Source: Pohlia nutans (taxonomy: Eukaryota > Streptophyta > Bryopsida > Bryales > Mniaceae). From it: a stretch of 64,000 nucleotides of DNA. The stretch is from contig CM040087.1 in assembly GCA_022496805.1 (NCBI GenBank), positions 4,786,001-4,850,000 on the forward strand, read 5' to 3'. The notes under the pieces were generated by a model, which was not told where the DNA came from, ran no database searches, and saw only the letters and a list, made by a program, of their open reading frames with translations. Of the stretch, positions 56,088 through 64,000 are shown in pieces; the first letter of the stretch is position 1, and each line of letters opens with the position of its first letter. The position numbers and the translations under genes are program-made.

Positions 56088-58787
56088 ATGACGGGGGATC
56101 ATGATGGGGCTTCCGGAGGGGGCCAAATGAATATGGAGAATATTTTGGGGGCATTGGCCCTGTATATGGAGCATCATAGAGCAAACTCTGGTGGGCATGA
56201 GGCTACCAAAGCATTGAAGGGTGTTGTGGACAAAATTGGGAGATTTGATGGGAAGAATATCACAAACTTTTTGAGGGTATATGTTTGTGAAATGGAAGTG
56301 CATCAAGTATCTGAGGATCGTATGATGTTGACTTTTGACTTGGCTGTGGTTCCCGAAATTCGTGAGAGGGTGCAAGAAATTCGGGAAGATGTGTATGTGA
56401 CTTCATGGGCCACATTTAATGAGAGATTGAGGGATGAGTATTTTGATGAAGATACGGAGAGGATGACTAAGAGGTCTTTCCTTGATTGGGTGGAGCAACA
56501 ACCCGGGAATGATATAGGCCCAAATGAGCTGCTCAGAGAATTTGAGAAGAAATATAATCAGTTGCCTTTAGCAGAAAGGCGCCTTCTTGATACAAGAAAG
56601 GCAGAGATGTTTTTGCAGGCAGCCGATGATGCATTAGAGGATAGACTCCTCTTGCTTCTTGGGGATAGGACCACTGAAGGTGGTTTTACTAATGATTGGA
56701 GGAGGGTGGAAGAAACGGTGACTCTTGTGGCCAAACAACGACGGGTGAGGTCTAGAGGTATTATTTCACGGACTGATGCAAACCCCATGATGGTTCCAAG
56801 GGCTCCAAAATTATCATTGGCTCCTACAACTCTTGGTGAGACATCAAAAACAAGCAAGAGAGTTGAAGAAGACAGTATTGAAGAGCTTATCAAAGGTATC
56901 AGAGATTTGAGGGTGGAGATGAGTGAATTGAAGAAGGCACGAGGAGCAAGTTCTTCTCAATCATCAGATGGTGCAAAGTCATTTGTGAAGAGATGCATCT
57001 GGTGTGATGTCATAGACCACACTCTTCGTGGTTGCACTGATTATGATGGTGCACTTAAAGAAGGTATAGTTTCTTTCAAGGATGGGAGGATTCGTGATGC
57101 ATCCACTGACCTGCCTATGGACACTAATTTTGGCAAAGATGGAATGAAGAAAATAATGGATGAGAAGAGGGGGAAGTCGAGTGCTTTGCGTGCTAAGGGA
57201 GTTGAGTCATATCATATTGAGGTGGACCATCATACTATTGAGGCCTCTTCTACTCCAGCAAGAGAGATTATGATCAGAGGAGCACAAGCTATCAGAAAGG
57301 CAACCGGTTGGGAGGATCCTGTTGATGCAGTTAGCATCAAAGCATTTTTGGGTGAGGTGCAAAATGACATTGAGAATCATGATGCATCTGTTGAAGTAAA
57401 ACGGGGTAGACCTGCAGAAGAAGATGATGCTGATGAGCCAACATTAAAGAAGAAAAATCAAGGGCTTAAAGAGGCTGCAAAAGGTGATGGACCTGGTTTT
57501 CACACACGCCAAAGGCCTGAGAAATCACCTTCTATTAATCATCCTGGAGATGCACCACTTCCAGAGAAGACATGGGAAGATTCAAGCACCAGCAAGAAGG
57601 GCAAAGAGAAGGAAGATTCTGGCAAAGGTAAAACTAAAGGGCCAGCTTACAAGCTTCAATCTGATATCGAGACTTCTATTGACATGAAGGGGATATTGGA
57701 GGAGAGGGTTTTGGATGCCAAGATTGAGTTTACATTGAGAGAGGCTCTTGGTATTGCCAAGAAAGATTTTCATGACCTTATCATTGATGTTATCAAGAGA
57801 AAAAGGCAAATGACAGCTGAGACAGTCATGATGCATGCATTGGATACTCATATGACAAACGATGAGGAGATTGAAATCGGGCAAGTATTTAATATGATGT
57901 GTGATGCAAAGGGTGATGAAGAGAAGATTATGAACATGAATATCGAGGCATTAGAAGAGCAGAAAGATCAAACTGAAGAGATAAAAGATTATCTTACTGA
58001 TGAAGAAGAAGATGATATTTTGAAGATGTTTGCTGCAGAATGTATGATTGACATCAAAAGAGATGTTACCAAAACTGAGCATTCTATTGAAGGTTTGAGC
58101 ATGAAGGGATATGAGTTGATGGAAGTGAAGAGCTCAAAGAAAGAAGCCCATTCCATACTAACTCAAGATGAGGGAAAAGAAATGGTGGATGGAATGACTA
58201 CTGAGGTGGCATATGAAGAAAGATTTGAGGTGGAGGCAAATGTCTTTGATTGTGGAATTGTTGATGAAATTGATCGTGAAAGAGGAGGAAAGTTGAATTA
58301 TTATCAACCATTTTGGGCAAGGGCCACTACGGAGACACGAGTGAGACTTGGTGAGTTGGATGATTCTATCTTGGCACTTGTGGACCATGGCTCTGAAATA
58401 AATATCATGTCAAGGAGAATTTATGAGAAAGGCAAGTGGCCGATTGATACTCATCACGGTTGGGTCATGAGGGCTGCAAACAATGGAAGAGGAGAATTAT
58501 ATGGGGCTTGTCCGGCTGTATGTGCAAAAATTGGCGATGTGGAAGTTGAGCAAAACTTTTTTGTTCAAAACTATGGGACATATCCTATAATACTTGGACA
58601 ACCATATATCACAGCAGCTAGAATGGAGACCAAGGTCTTGGATGATGGGTCTCATTATGCACGTATTCGGAGTCGTGATGGCAAGAGGTCTCTGCAATTT
58701 TTAACGGTGAGACCTGATCATGAAAGAAACAGAATCCAGCTTAAGGATGCACCTCTAAGATCTGGTGAAGACTTTCAGGATTTCTAA
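56088..58787 (+). CDS. Gypsy Gag-protease, copy 2
   Basis: 899 residues, identical to copy 1 at 48396-51095, including the CCHC knuckle (303-316) and the D766-H-G protease motif. Offset is exactly 7692 bp. Confidence 0.88.
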   Translation: MTGDHDGASGGGQMNMENILGALALYMEHHRANSGGHEATKALKGVVDKIGRFDGKNITNFLRVYVCEMEVHQVSEDRMMLTFDLAVVPEIRERVQEIREDVYVTSWATFNERLRDEYFDEDTERMTKRSFLDWVEQQPGNDIGPNELLREFEKKYNQLPLAERRLLDTRKAEMFLQAADDALEDRLLLLLGDRTTEGGFTNDWRRVEETVTLVAKQRRVRSRGIISRTDANPMMVPRAPKLSLAPTTLGETSKTSKRVEEDSIEELIKGIRDLRVEMSELKKARGASSSQSSDGAKSFVKRCIWCDVIDHTLRGCTDYDGALKEGIVSFKDGRIRDASTDLPMDTNFGKDGMKKIMDEKRGKSSALRAKGVESYHIEVDHHTIEASSTPAREIMIRGAQAIRKATGWEDPVDAVSIKAFLGEVQNDIENHDASVEVKRGRPAEEDDADEPTLKKKNQGLKEAAKGDGPGFHTRQRPEKSPSINHPGDAPLPEKTWEDSSTSKKGKEKEDSGKGKTKGPAYKLQSDIETSIDMKGILEERVLDAKIEFTLREALGIAKKDFHDLIIDVIKRKRQMTAETVMMHALDTHMTNDEEIEIGQVFNMMCDAKGDEEKIMNMNIEALEEQKDQTEEIKDYLTDEEEDDILKMFAAECMIDIKRDVTKTEHSIEGLSMKGYELMEVKSSKKEAHSILTQDEGKEMVDGMTTEVAYEERFEVEANVFDCGIVDEIDRERGGKLNYYQPFWARATTETRVRLGELDDSILALVDHGSEINIMSRRIYEKGKWPIDTHHGWVMRAANNGRGELYGACPAVCAKIGDVEVEQNFFVQNYGTYPIILGQPYITAARMETKVLDDGSHYARIRSRDGKRSLQFLTVRPDHERNRIQLKDAPLRSGEDFQDF

Positions 58788-58840
58788 AATGCACACGTGG
58801 AGTTCGGGGATCCACGGGTGCAGATGCATCTGAAATTACT

Positions 58841-61015
58841 ATGTCCCCAAATGTACAAAATATTGATTGTGGTTTTGTGAGTGTGACGGAGTGTGGATTT
58901 TTGAGTTTTAAGAGTATTAAAGATTTGGACCCTATTTGCAGAAGGGTCGTTAAAAAAGCAGAAAAGAAATTAAAAAAAGTGAAGGCATTATTGGATGATG
59001 AATATATCAATGGTGTCTTTGAAGAAGAAGGCTTTGGAGATGATGTACTCCATGTTTTGAAGAAGTTGCAAGAAAGTGAGATCAATGGTGATATTTATGA
59101 TGCTATAATTGAAGTTCATTCACGGGCATTATATGATGAAGTATTGAAGGCGGTTACAAGTTTTGATGTTTGTAACAGTTATGGATTGAAGCATGAAGTG
59201 ATGGTACATACAAAGTATAAGACGGTGGCAAAGAAGGTTAAACCAGTAGCAACTCAGTTACCATCTGATACTGATGAGCATATCAAAGAAGCAGAGAAAG
59301 AACCTGGTTTGAGAGAAGCAAGAAATATTGGACACAAATTTACAAAAGAGACACTCGCAAATATGAAGATTGGAGGGGGTGAATTCTTGACTGAACCAGA
59401 GAAGAAGAAGTTTCAAGACATGCTTCTCAAACATGGTAAAGCCTTTGCTTCTTCATCAGATGAGATTGGGTGTGTGCATCCTTGTGTGGTTGCACCTATG
59501 GTGATTTTCACGGTACCACATGTGCCATGGGATTTGAAGCCTATACCAGTACCTCGGGCATTGCTTCCGAAATTGGTAGGGTTATTGAAAGAAAAGATGC
59601 AAATGGGTATACTTGAACCTTCTATGGCTCCGTATTCGAATCGTTGGTTTACTGTACCAAAGAAATCAGGAGCTTTGAGATTTATTCAAGATATGCAACC
59701 GGCTAATAAAGTGACAATCAGAAACAAAGGATCTGGACCTATTGTTGATGAAGTAGCTGAGGCATTTGCTGGGCATGCAATTTATTCTATAGGGGACTTG
59801 TACTGTGGTTATGATCAGTTTCAGCTAGCCAATGAAAGAAGAGATTTGACAACCATGAAGACTCCTCTTGGACTTGTACGAATGTGTACCTTGCCTCAAG
59901 GTGCTACTAATTCGGTAGCACACATGCAAAATGCTATGAATCAAATTTTACGAGAGTTCGTGCCTGAAAAGACTATACCTTTTGTTGATGATATTCCTAT
60001 CAAAGGTTGCAAGGAGGATGATAAAAATTTGAGTGTCCAAGATGATGGTTGCAGAATATTTGTGAATGAGCATATTGATGATGTTTCCAATATTTTGAAG
60101 AGACTTGAAGAAGTAAACTTGACTCTTTCGATTGACAAGTCAAAATTTGGAGTTGATGAAATTTTGGTAGTTGTACATTTATGTGGGTGGTATGGAAGAA
60201 AACCTAATCCTGAGAAGGTTGATGCTATCGGGAGAATGAAAGCTTGTAGCACCATTACTGAAGTAAGGAGGTTTTTGGGAGCATGTATCTTTTATCAAAT
60301 TTGGATACCACATTTTGCACATATGTCTGAACCTTTATACAAATTATTGAGAAAGAGGAACAAGTTTTCTTGGAAACATGATCAAGATTTAGCTATGGAC
60401 GGGTTGAAAAATATTTTGAAGTCACCACCAATTCTAAAGCAAGTTGATTATGAATGTGGAAGACCGGTGATTGTGACAGTTGACACTAGTCCAATAGCTA
60501 TTGGTTGGGCTGTGGGACAAGATGATGCAGAAGGGAGACGATTTGCTATAAGATTTGGAGCAAGAATTCTCACAGAGCGTCAAAGAGCATATCCACAAGT
60601 GAAGAGAGAACTATGGGGTGCACTTACTGCTCTTAAAGCAGATAGAAATTATTTGATAGGAGCAAATGTGGTGTTGGAGACCGATTGTTTGCCTTTACTT
60701 GGTATGATAGCAAATTGTTCTTCACCTGATATTGCGATGCTACGTTGGATAGCCTACATCAAATCACTTAATCCGGTATTGATACATATTGCTGGTAACA
60801 AGAATCCAGTGGCAGATATGTTATCAAGAGCCCGGTATTTTCACGAAGAAGAAATGATGGCGTTTGAAGGAAGTGAAGAATTTTCTGATGAAGTATATAT
60901 ATCAATTACAAATGGAGAAAATTCAAGCGATGAAGTCTTGCCATTTAAAGCAGAATTATATGAAGGAAGATTGAAAGATATTGGTTTTTATTTGAGCACT
61001 TTAAAGAGACATTAA
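58841..61015 (+). CDS. Gypsy Pol: reverse transcriptase and RNase H, copy 2
   Basis: 724 residues identical to 51149-53323, with the same FVDD box and RNase H acidic residues. It ends at the same TAA (61013-61015). Confidence 0.92.
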   Translation: MSPNVQNIDCGFVSVTECGFLSFKSIKDLDPICRRVVKKAEKKLKKVKALLDDEYINGVFEEEGFGDDVLHVLKKLQESEINGDIYDAIIEVHSRALYDEVLKAVTSFDVCNSYGLKHEVMVHTKYKTVAKKVKPVATQLPSDTDEHIKEAEKEPGLREARNIGHKFTKETLANMKIGGGEFLTEPEKKKFQDMLLKHGKAFASSSDEIGCVHPCVVAPMVIFTVPHVPWDLKPIPVPRALLPKLVGLLKEKMQMGILEPSMAPYSNRWFTVPKKSGALRFIQDMQPANKVTIRNKGSGPIVDEVAEAFAGHAIYSIGDLYCGYDQFQLANERRDLTTMKTPLGLVRMCTLPQGATNSVAHMQNAMNQILREFVPEKTIPFVDDIPIKGCKEDDKNLSVQDDGCRIFVNEHIDDVSNILKRLEEVNLTLSIDKSKFGVDEILVVVHLCGWYGRKPNPEKVDAIGRMKACSTITEVRRFLGACIFYQIWIPHFAHMSEPLYKLLRKRNKFSWKHDQDLAMDGLKNILKSPPILKQVDYECGRPVIVTVDTSPIAIGWAVGQDDAEGRRFAIRFGARILTERQRAYPQVKRELWGALTALKADRNYLIGANVVLETDCLPLLGMIANCSSPDIAMLRWIAYIKSLNPVLIHIAGNKNPVADMLSRARYFHEEEMMAFEGSEEFSDEVYISITNGENSSDEVLPFKAELYEGRLKDIGFYLSTLKRH

Positions 61016-62350
61016 GATTGGTCAGAGAAGACTTTCAAGGATATTAGACATCGTGCTTATGATTATCTTTTGCGAGATGGTTTTCTCTGGAAGAGGGCAA
61101 AAAGGGGTGATGGTATGCCATTGAGAGTAGTGGACGATTCTGAGACTAAAACCCAAGTTCTTAAAGAATTTCATGATACACTTTGGGCCGGTCATAGAGG
61201 AATTTGGGCCACTTATACTAAAATCAAAGAGCGTTATTGGTGGAAAGAATTATATAAAGATGTTGAAGAATTTGTGGCTTCATGTGTTGTTTGTCAATTG
61301 CAATCTAAAGTGAGGTTTAGGGATGAACTACATCCCACTTATCCTCTTGCCATCCATTTTCAATGGATGATTGACTTAGTTGCAATGCCACTTGGACTTT
61401 GGGGTATGAAATATCTTGTTTTGGCAAGAGAAGAGCTCTCAAACTTTGTTGAAGGTAGAGCTCTTCGAACCAAAGCAACGGAGGGGATTTGCAAATTTAT
61501 ACTTGAAGATATTTTCAGTCGATATGGGAGCATTGGCAAGATGAGGGCTGACAGAGGAGAATTGGATGCAGCTGAAGCAAGAGAATTTTTCAACCGATAC
61601 GGTGTGCAGTTAAGGCTAACAACTGCATATAATCCTGAGGCTAATGGAAAGATTGAGAGAGGTCATCCACCCATTGTTCAAGCATTGGTTAAGGCTTGCA
61701 AAGGGAAACTAAAGTTCTGGCCTAAGTTACTTCCATTTGCTTTATGGGCTGACAGAACTACCCATAGCACTGTTACTGGTTACATGCCTGTGGAGCTTAT
61801 GTATGGACAAAAACCTTTAATGCCTGTTGAGGAGTCTATTCCTACATGGGTATTTTTGTCATGGGAAGATGGTATTACACGAGAAAAACTCTTAGAGCTC
61901 CGTATTAGACAGCTTGGAAAATTACCCGAGGATCAACAAATGGCATTAGAAAAACTTAAAGCTGCGAGACTGAGCAATAAGGAGAGATTTGATAGAACTC
62001 ATCGGTTGAGGACCAAAAATATTGAAGAAGGGGATTGGGTTTTAGTGTTTGATAGCACTTTGGAGCATCAACACAGTACACTGAGGAAGTTTGCTAAACG
62101 GTGGTTTGGACCTTATGTGGTAATAAAAGTGCATGATAACGCCACTTATTCACTTCGAGAATTAGATGGTACTCCCTGTAGGATACCAGTGGCGGGCAAA
62201 CGGATCAAAGCTTTTCGACGGAGAGATGGAAGATTTAATGAAGAAGACTTAAATGTAATATTGCCTGCATTGCAAGATCACGAAGTTGATGAAGATGAAG
62301 AAATTAATGAAGATCAACTCGGGAGTGAAGATGATCAAGAAGATGACTGA
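61016..62350 (+). CDS. Gypsy integrase, copy 2, downstream of an in-frame stop
   Basis: Identical to 53324-54658: HHCC, D, D and E residues, GPY/F module and acidic tail. It is separated from RNase H by the same TAA. Confidence 0.85.
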   Translation, partial: DWSEKTFKDIRHRAYDYLLRDGFLWKRAKRGDGMPLRVVDDSETKTQVLKEFHDTLWAGHRGIWATYTKIKERYWWKELYKDVEEFVASCVVCQLQSKVRFRDELHPTYPLAIHFQWMIDLVAMPLGLWGMKYLVLAREELSNFVEGRALRTKATEGICKFILEDIFSRYGSIGKMRADRGELDAAEAREFFNRYGVQLRLTTAYNPEANGKIERGHPPIVQALVKACKGKLKFWPKLLPFALWADRTTHSTVTGYMPVELMYGQKPLMPVEESIPTWVFLSWEDGITREKLLELRIRQLGKLPEDQQMALEKLKAARLSNKERFDRTHRLRTKNIEEGDWVLVFDSTLEHQHSTLRKFAKRWFGPYVVIKVHDNATYSLRELDGTPCRIPVAGKRIKAFRRRDGRFNEEDLNVILPALQDHEVDEDEEINEDQLGSEDDQEDD

Positions 62351-62393
62351 GTTTGGCACATACCGGAGGATGTGCAGGTTTAGAGGGGGTGAA

Positions 62394-63728
62394 TGTCGCG
62401 ATGCAAATGCGCATATAGTGTAAAAAATTATAGTATTATTATTTTGATGAGTTTTAAGATATCTCATTTAAAGAAGAAATGAATAGGGAATATTTGAGAA
62501 AGATTATGAATTGATTCATAATCTCTACAAGGTTTTAATTGCCTTGTGTTTTGACTAATAAGAGTCAAACTTTACATTTATCTTCTTAGAATGAGTTTTG
62601 ATATTTAATTTGAGTTTTGATAGTTGTTGAAAAGAAAGGTGAAGATTGTTTTACCTTTCTTTTAGTTTTTTGTGAGTTTATCATTAAAATAAGCGAATGG
62701 ATAGAGGTATGGGAGACTTTTGGGTCACCCAATTAGTTTTAGGGTGCCCATGTGGCTAGGTATGGGCTGATGTGTTCCCCCTTGTGGCTTGATAAGGGGG
62801 GCCTTCTTCTCCCGAACCTCATTCTTCTTGTGTTCATGTTTTAGTTTTCTAGTTTTGTGCCGTGTGTTTGAGGACAAGTGACTTACTGTGTATAGCTCGG
62901 ATTTCAATGAAATTTTGAGAGCACGTTCCTCTTCTTGTTGTGATTCCAATGGTGTGTGGCGCTTGTCATTTGGAGTTAGTATGAGAAAGTTATGCCTTGA
63001 GAAGTGAAAGAGGGTTTACTGCCGTCGAAATTCAAAGGCAGTCGCTTTAAACTCTTGTAAAAATTTATATAATGATCGATTAGTTTTGAACTTTGGTGAG
63101 CACATGTGTTATGTTGATAGCTTTCTAAAAAGCTATTAAACTCTTGTTTTGGACTTAGGACGTGAAAGTTATGCTTGTAGAAGTTTGAGGGTGTGAAACT
63201 GCCGCTCAATATAGGAGTTCCATTTTTGACGAAGTATAGAAAACGGACAGTATGATATTTTAAGCTAAGATTTACAGGCAACGTAGATGGTGATGTTAGC
63301 TTTCTAAAAAATTATGGCATCATGTATTTGGAGCTTTTATGAAGATGATATGCGTCCCGAAGTGGAGAGATGTACAGCTGCCGTGAATATTTGGAGTCTC
63401 AACTTCAGCACGCTATAAATATTGAATGGTAAATCATTTTCTCTTGAAAATTTTACAGATTGTGTAGCTTTGTGTTAGCTTTCCAGAAAGTTATAGCACA
63501 CTTGATTTGGAGCAAGTATGTGTCTGTGGCGTTCATTTGAATGCTGACAGTGTTTTTAAAGGTTTAAGCCTTTACACGGTTTGCTATTTTGCAAAATAAA
63601 ACATAGATTTGGGTTTTTAATGGTATAAACAATAAATTACACTATCATATTTCCCCATACCTTGAATTCAAACTAGTTGCAGCTAGAAACCCCGCGTTTT
63701 CCCAGAGCAAAACCCTCTCTACCCGACA
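62394..63728 (+). repeat. Gypsy LTR 3 (3')
   Basis: 1335 bp ending CTCTCTACCCGACA at the junction with copia sequence. By eye identical to LTR 2. The ACGT that follows (63729-63732) matches the ACGT before LTR 1. Confidence 0.95.
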
Positions 63729-64000
63729 ACGTGGTCTTCATTGGGCCACACACATCCGAATGCACGATCTCCAAAACCTTCGTGGCCCAAGTCGCCGCTT
63801 CACCCGCAAATGGCAACCGTTGTTGCTTGCCTTCAATGCAACCTTCACAAGTGAATGAAGAAGCATCCACTTTCAATTGATGAAGGTCCATGCCACTTAC
63901 CATGCCGCGTAGTGTCTTCACACTCTTGATGTTCAAATGGCCGAGTCGACGATGCCACAACGCCAACTTGTTGTCCTTCAAGTTTAAATGTGCCAACGCC
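63729..64000 (-). pseudogene. Copia pol, N-terminal part: GAG-pre-integrase zinc-binding and first catalytic Asp
   Basis: The frame is open to the window edge, so the true start lies outside. The zinc-binding motif has H and H in WHRRLGH (HX4H) and C, C in TCEGC (CX2C). IVHSDVCGPM then gives the first integrase catalytic Asp. It stops at the gypsy LTR 3 junction; the rest of the integrase core resumes at 47009 on the far side of the array. The break lies between the first and second catalytic Asp. Confidence 0.9.

Larger units (their letters stand above)
47010..63728 (+). mobile_element. Tandem Ty3/gypsy array: LTR-internal-LTR-internal-LTR
   Basis: Three 1335-bp LTRs (47010-48344, 54702-56036, 62394-63728) alternate with two 6357-bp internal regions (48345-54701, 56037-62393). 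The period is exactly 7692 bp. All three LTRs start TGTCG and end CGACA. ACGT flanks the whole array (47006-47009 and 63729-63732), but no target duplication exists at inner borders. The encoded proteins of the two internals are identical. Gene order gag-protease, RT, RNase H, integrase is that of Ty3/gypsy, with no chromodomain seen. The array sits in the integrase of a copia element of opposite orientation. Confidence 0.95.
44163..64000 (-). mobile_element. Ty1/copia retrotransposon, split by a gypsy array and running off the window
   Basis: Pol domains in copia order (integrase zinc-binding, integrase core, RT, RNase H) lie on the minus strand in two pieces: 63729-64000 and 44456-47009. 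The piece between is the gypsy array 47010-63728, flanked by ACGT on both sides. A candidate 3' LTR occupies about 44163 to 44400: the minus strand ends CTAACTAACA and the plus strand starts TGTTAGTTAG. The second LTR lies outside the window, so this is unverified. Pol carries a frameshift at 45518-45530, so the element is dead as well as split. Confidence 0.85.

Overview
This looks like repeat-dense nuclear DNA of a plant. The evidence is a Ty1/copia and a Ty3/gypsy LTR retrotransposon, many small inverted-repeat (MITE-like) elements, a degenerate CCCTAAA telomere-type tract, GT..AG introns in a broken gene, and AT-rich intergenic DNA. A GTPase-kinase fusion gene, a Tc1-like transposon with an open transposase frame and piggyBac-like TTAA elements together fit a seed-free land plant (moss, liverwort, lycophyte or fern) better than a typical angiosperm. 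That placement is inference, and no species can be named. No bacterial operons, tRNA, rRNA or CRISPR were seen.

Layout. 1-14.7 kb is intergenic and packed with small elements: two TA-flanked MITE families, a complete-looking 1.6-kb Tc1-like element (2798-4406), TTAA-flanked piggyBac-like elements, a 1-kb foldback element (8239-9258) and a TTA-flanked MITE (13026-13538). 14.8-17.3 kb carries the only long host-type gene, an intronless minus-strand gene for a P-loop GTPase fused through tandem decapeptide repeats and a helical region to a protein kinase. 17.3-34.9 kb is again intergenic. It holds tandem repeats upstream of the kinase gene, four copies of an ~0.8-kb TTAA element, several Harbinger-type MITEs and a second 1-kb foldback. 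34.9-35.8 kb is a 5'-truncated paralogue of the kinase. 36.6-38.6 kb is a broken multi-exon gene of unknown function, cut off by a satellite-like region (38.6-42.4 kb) whose clearest part has exact 150-bp spacing.

44.2-64 kb is one nested structure. A minus-strand Ty1/copia element, already frameshifted in pol, is split inside its integrase by a plus-strand Ty3/gypsy array of the form LTR-internal-LTR-internal-LTR (47010-63728, period 7692 bp). A single 4-bp target duplication flanks the whole array. Both gypsy copies carry the same in-frame stop between RNase H and integrase, so the second copy most simply arose by DNA-level duplication of one insertion, unless the assembly duplicated it.

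The most interesting points are the gypsy tandem, the kinase domains with the catalytic lysine apparently relocated as in WNK kinases, the Tc1-like transposon with an intact transposase frame, and the TTAA element families. Alignments were made by eye, so coordinates of diverged repeats are approximate.
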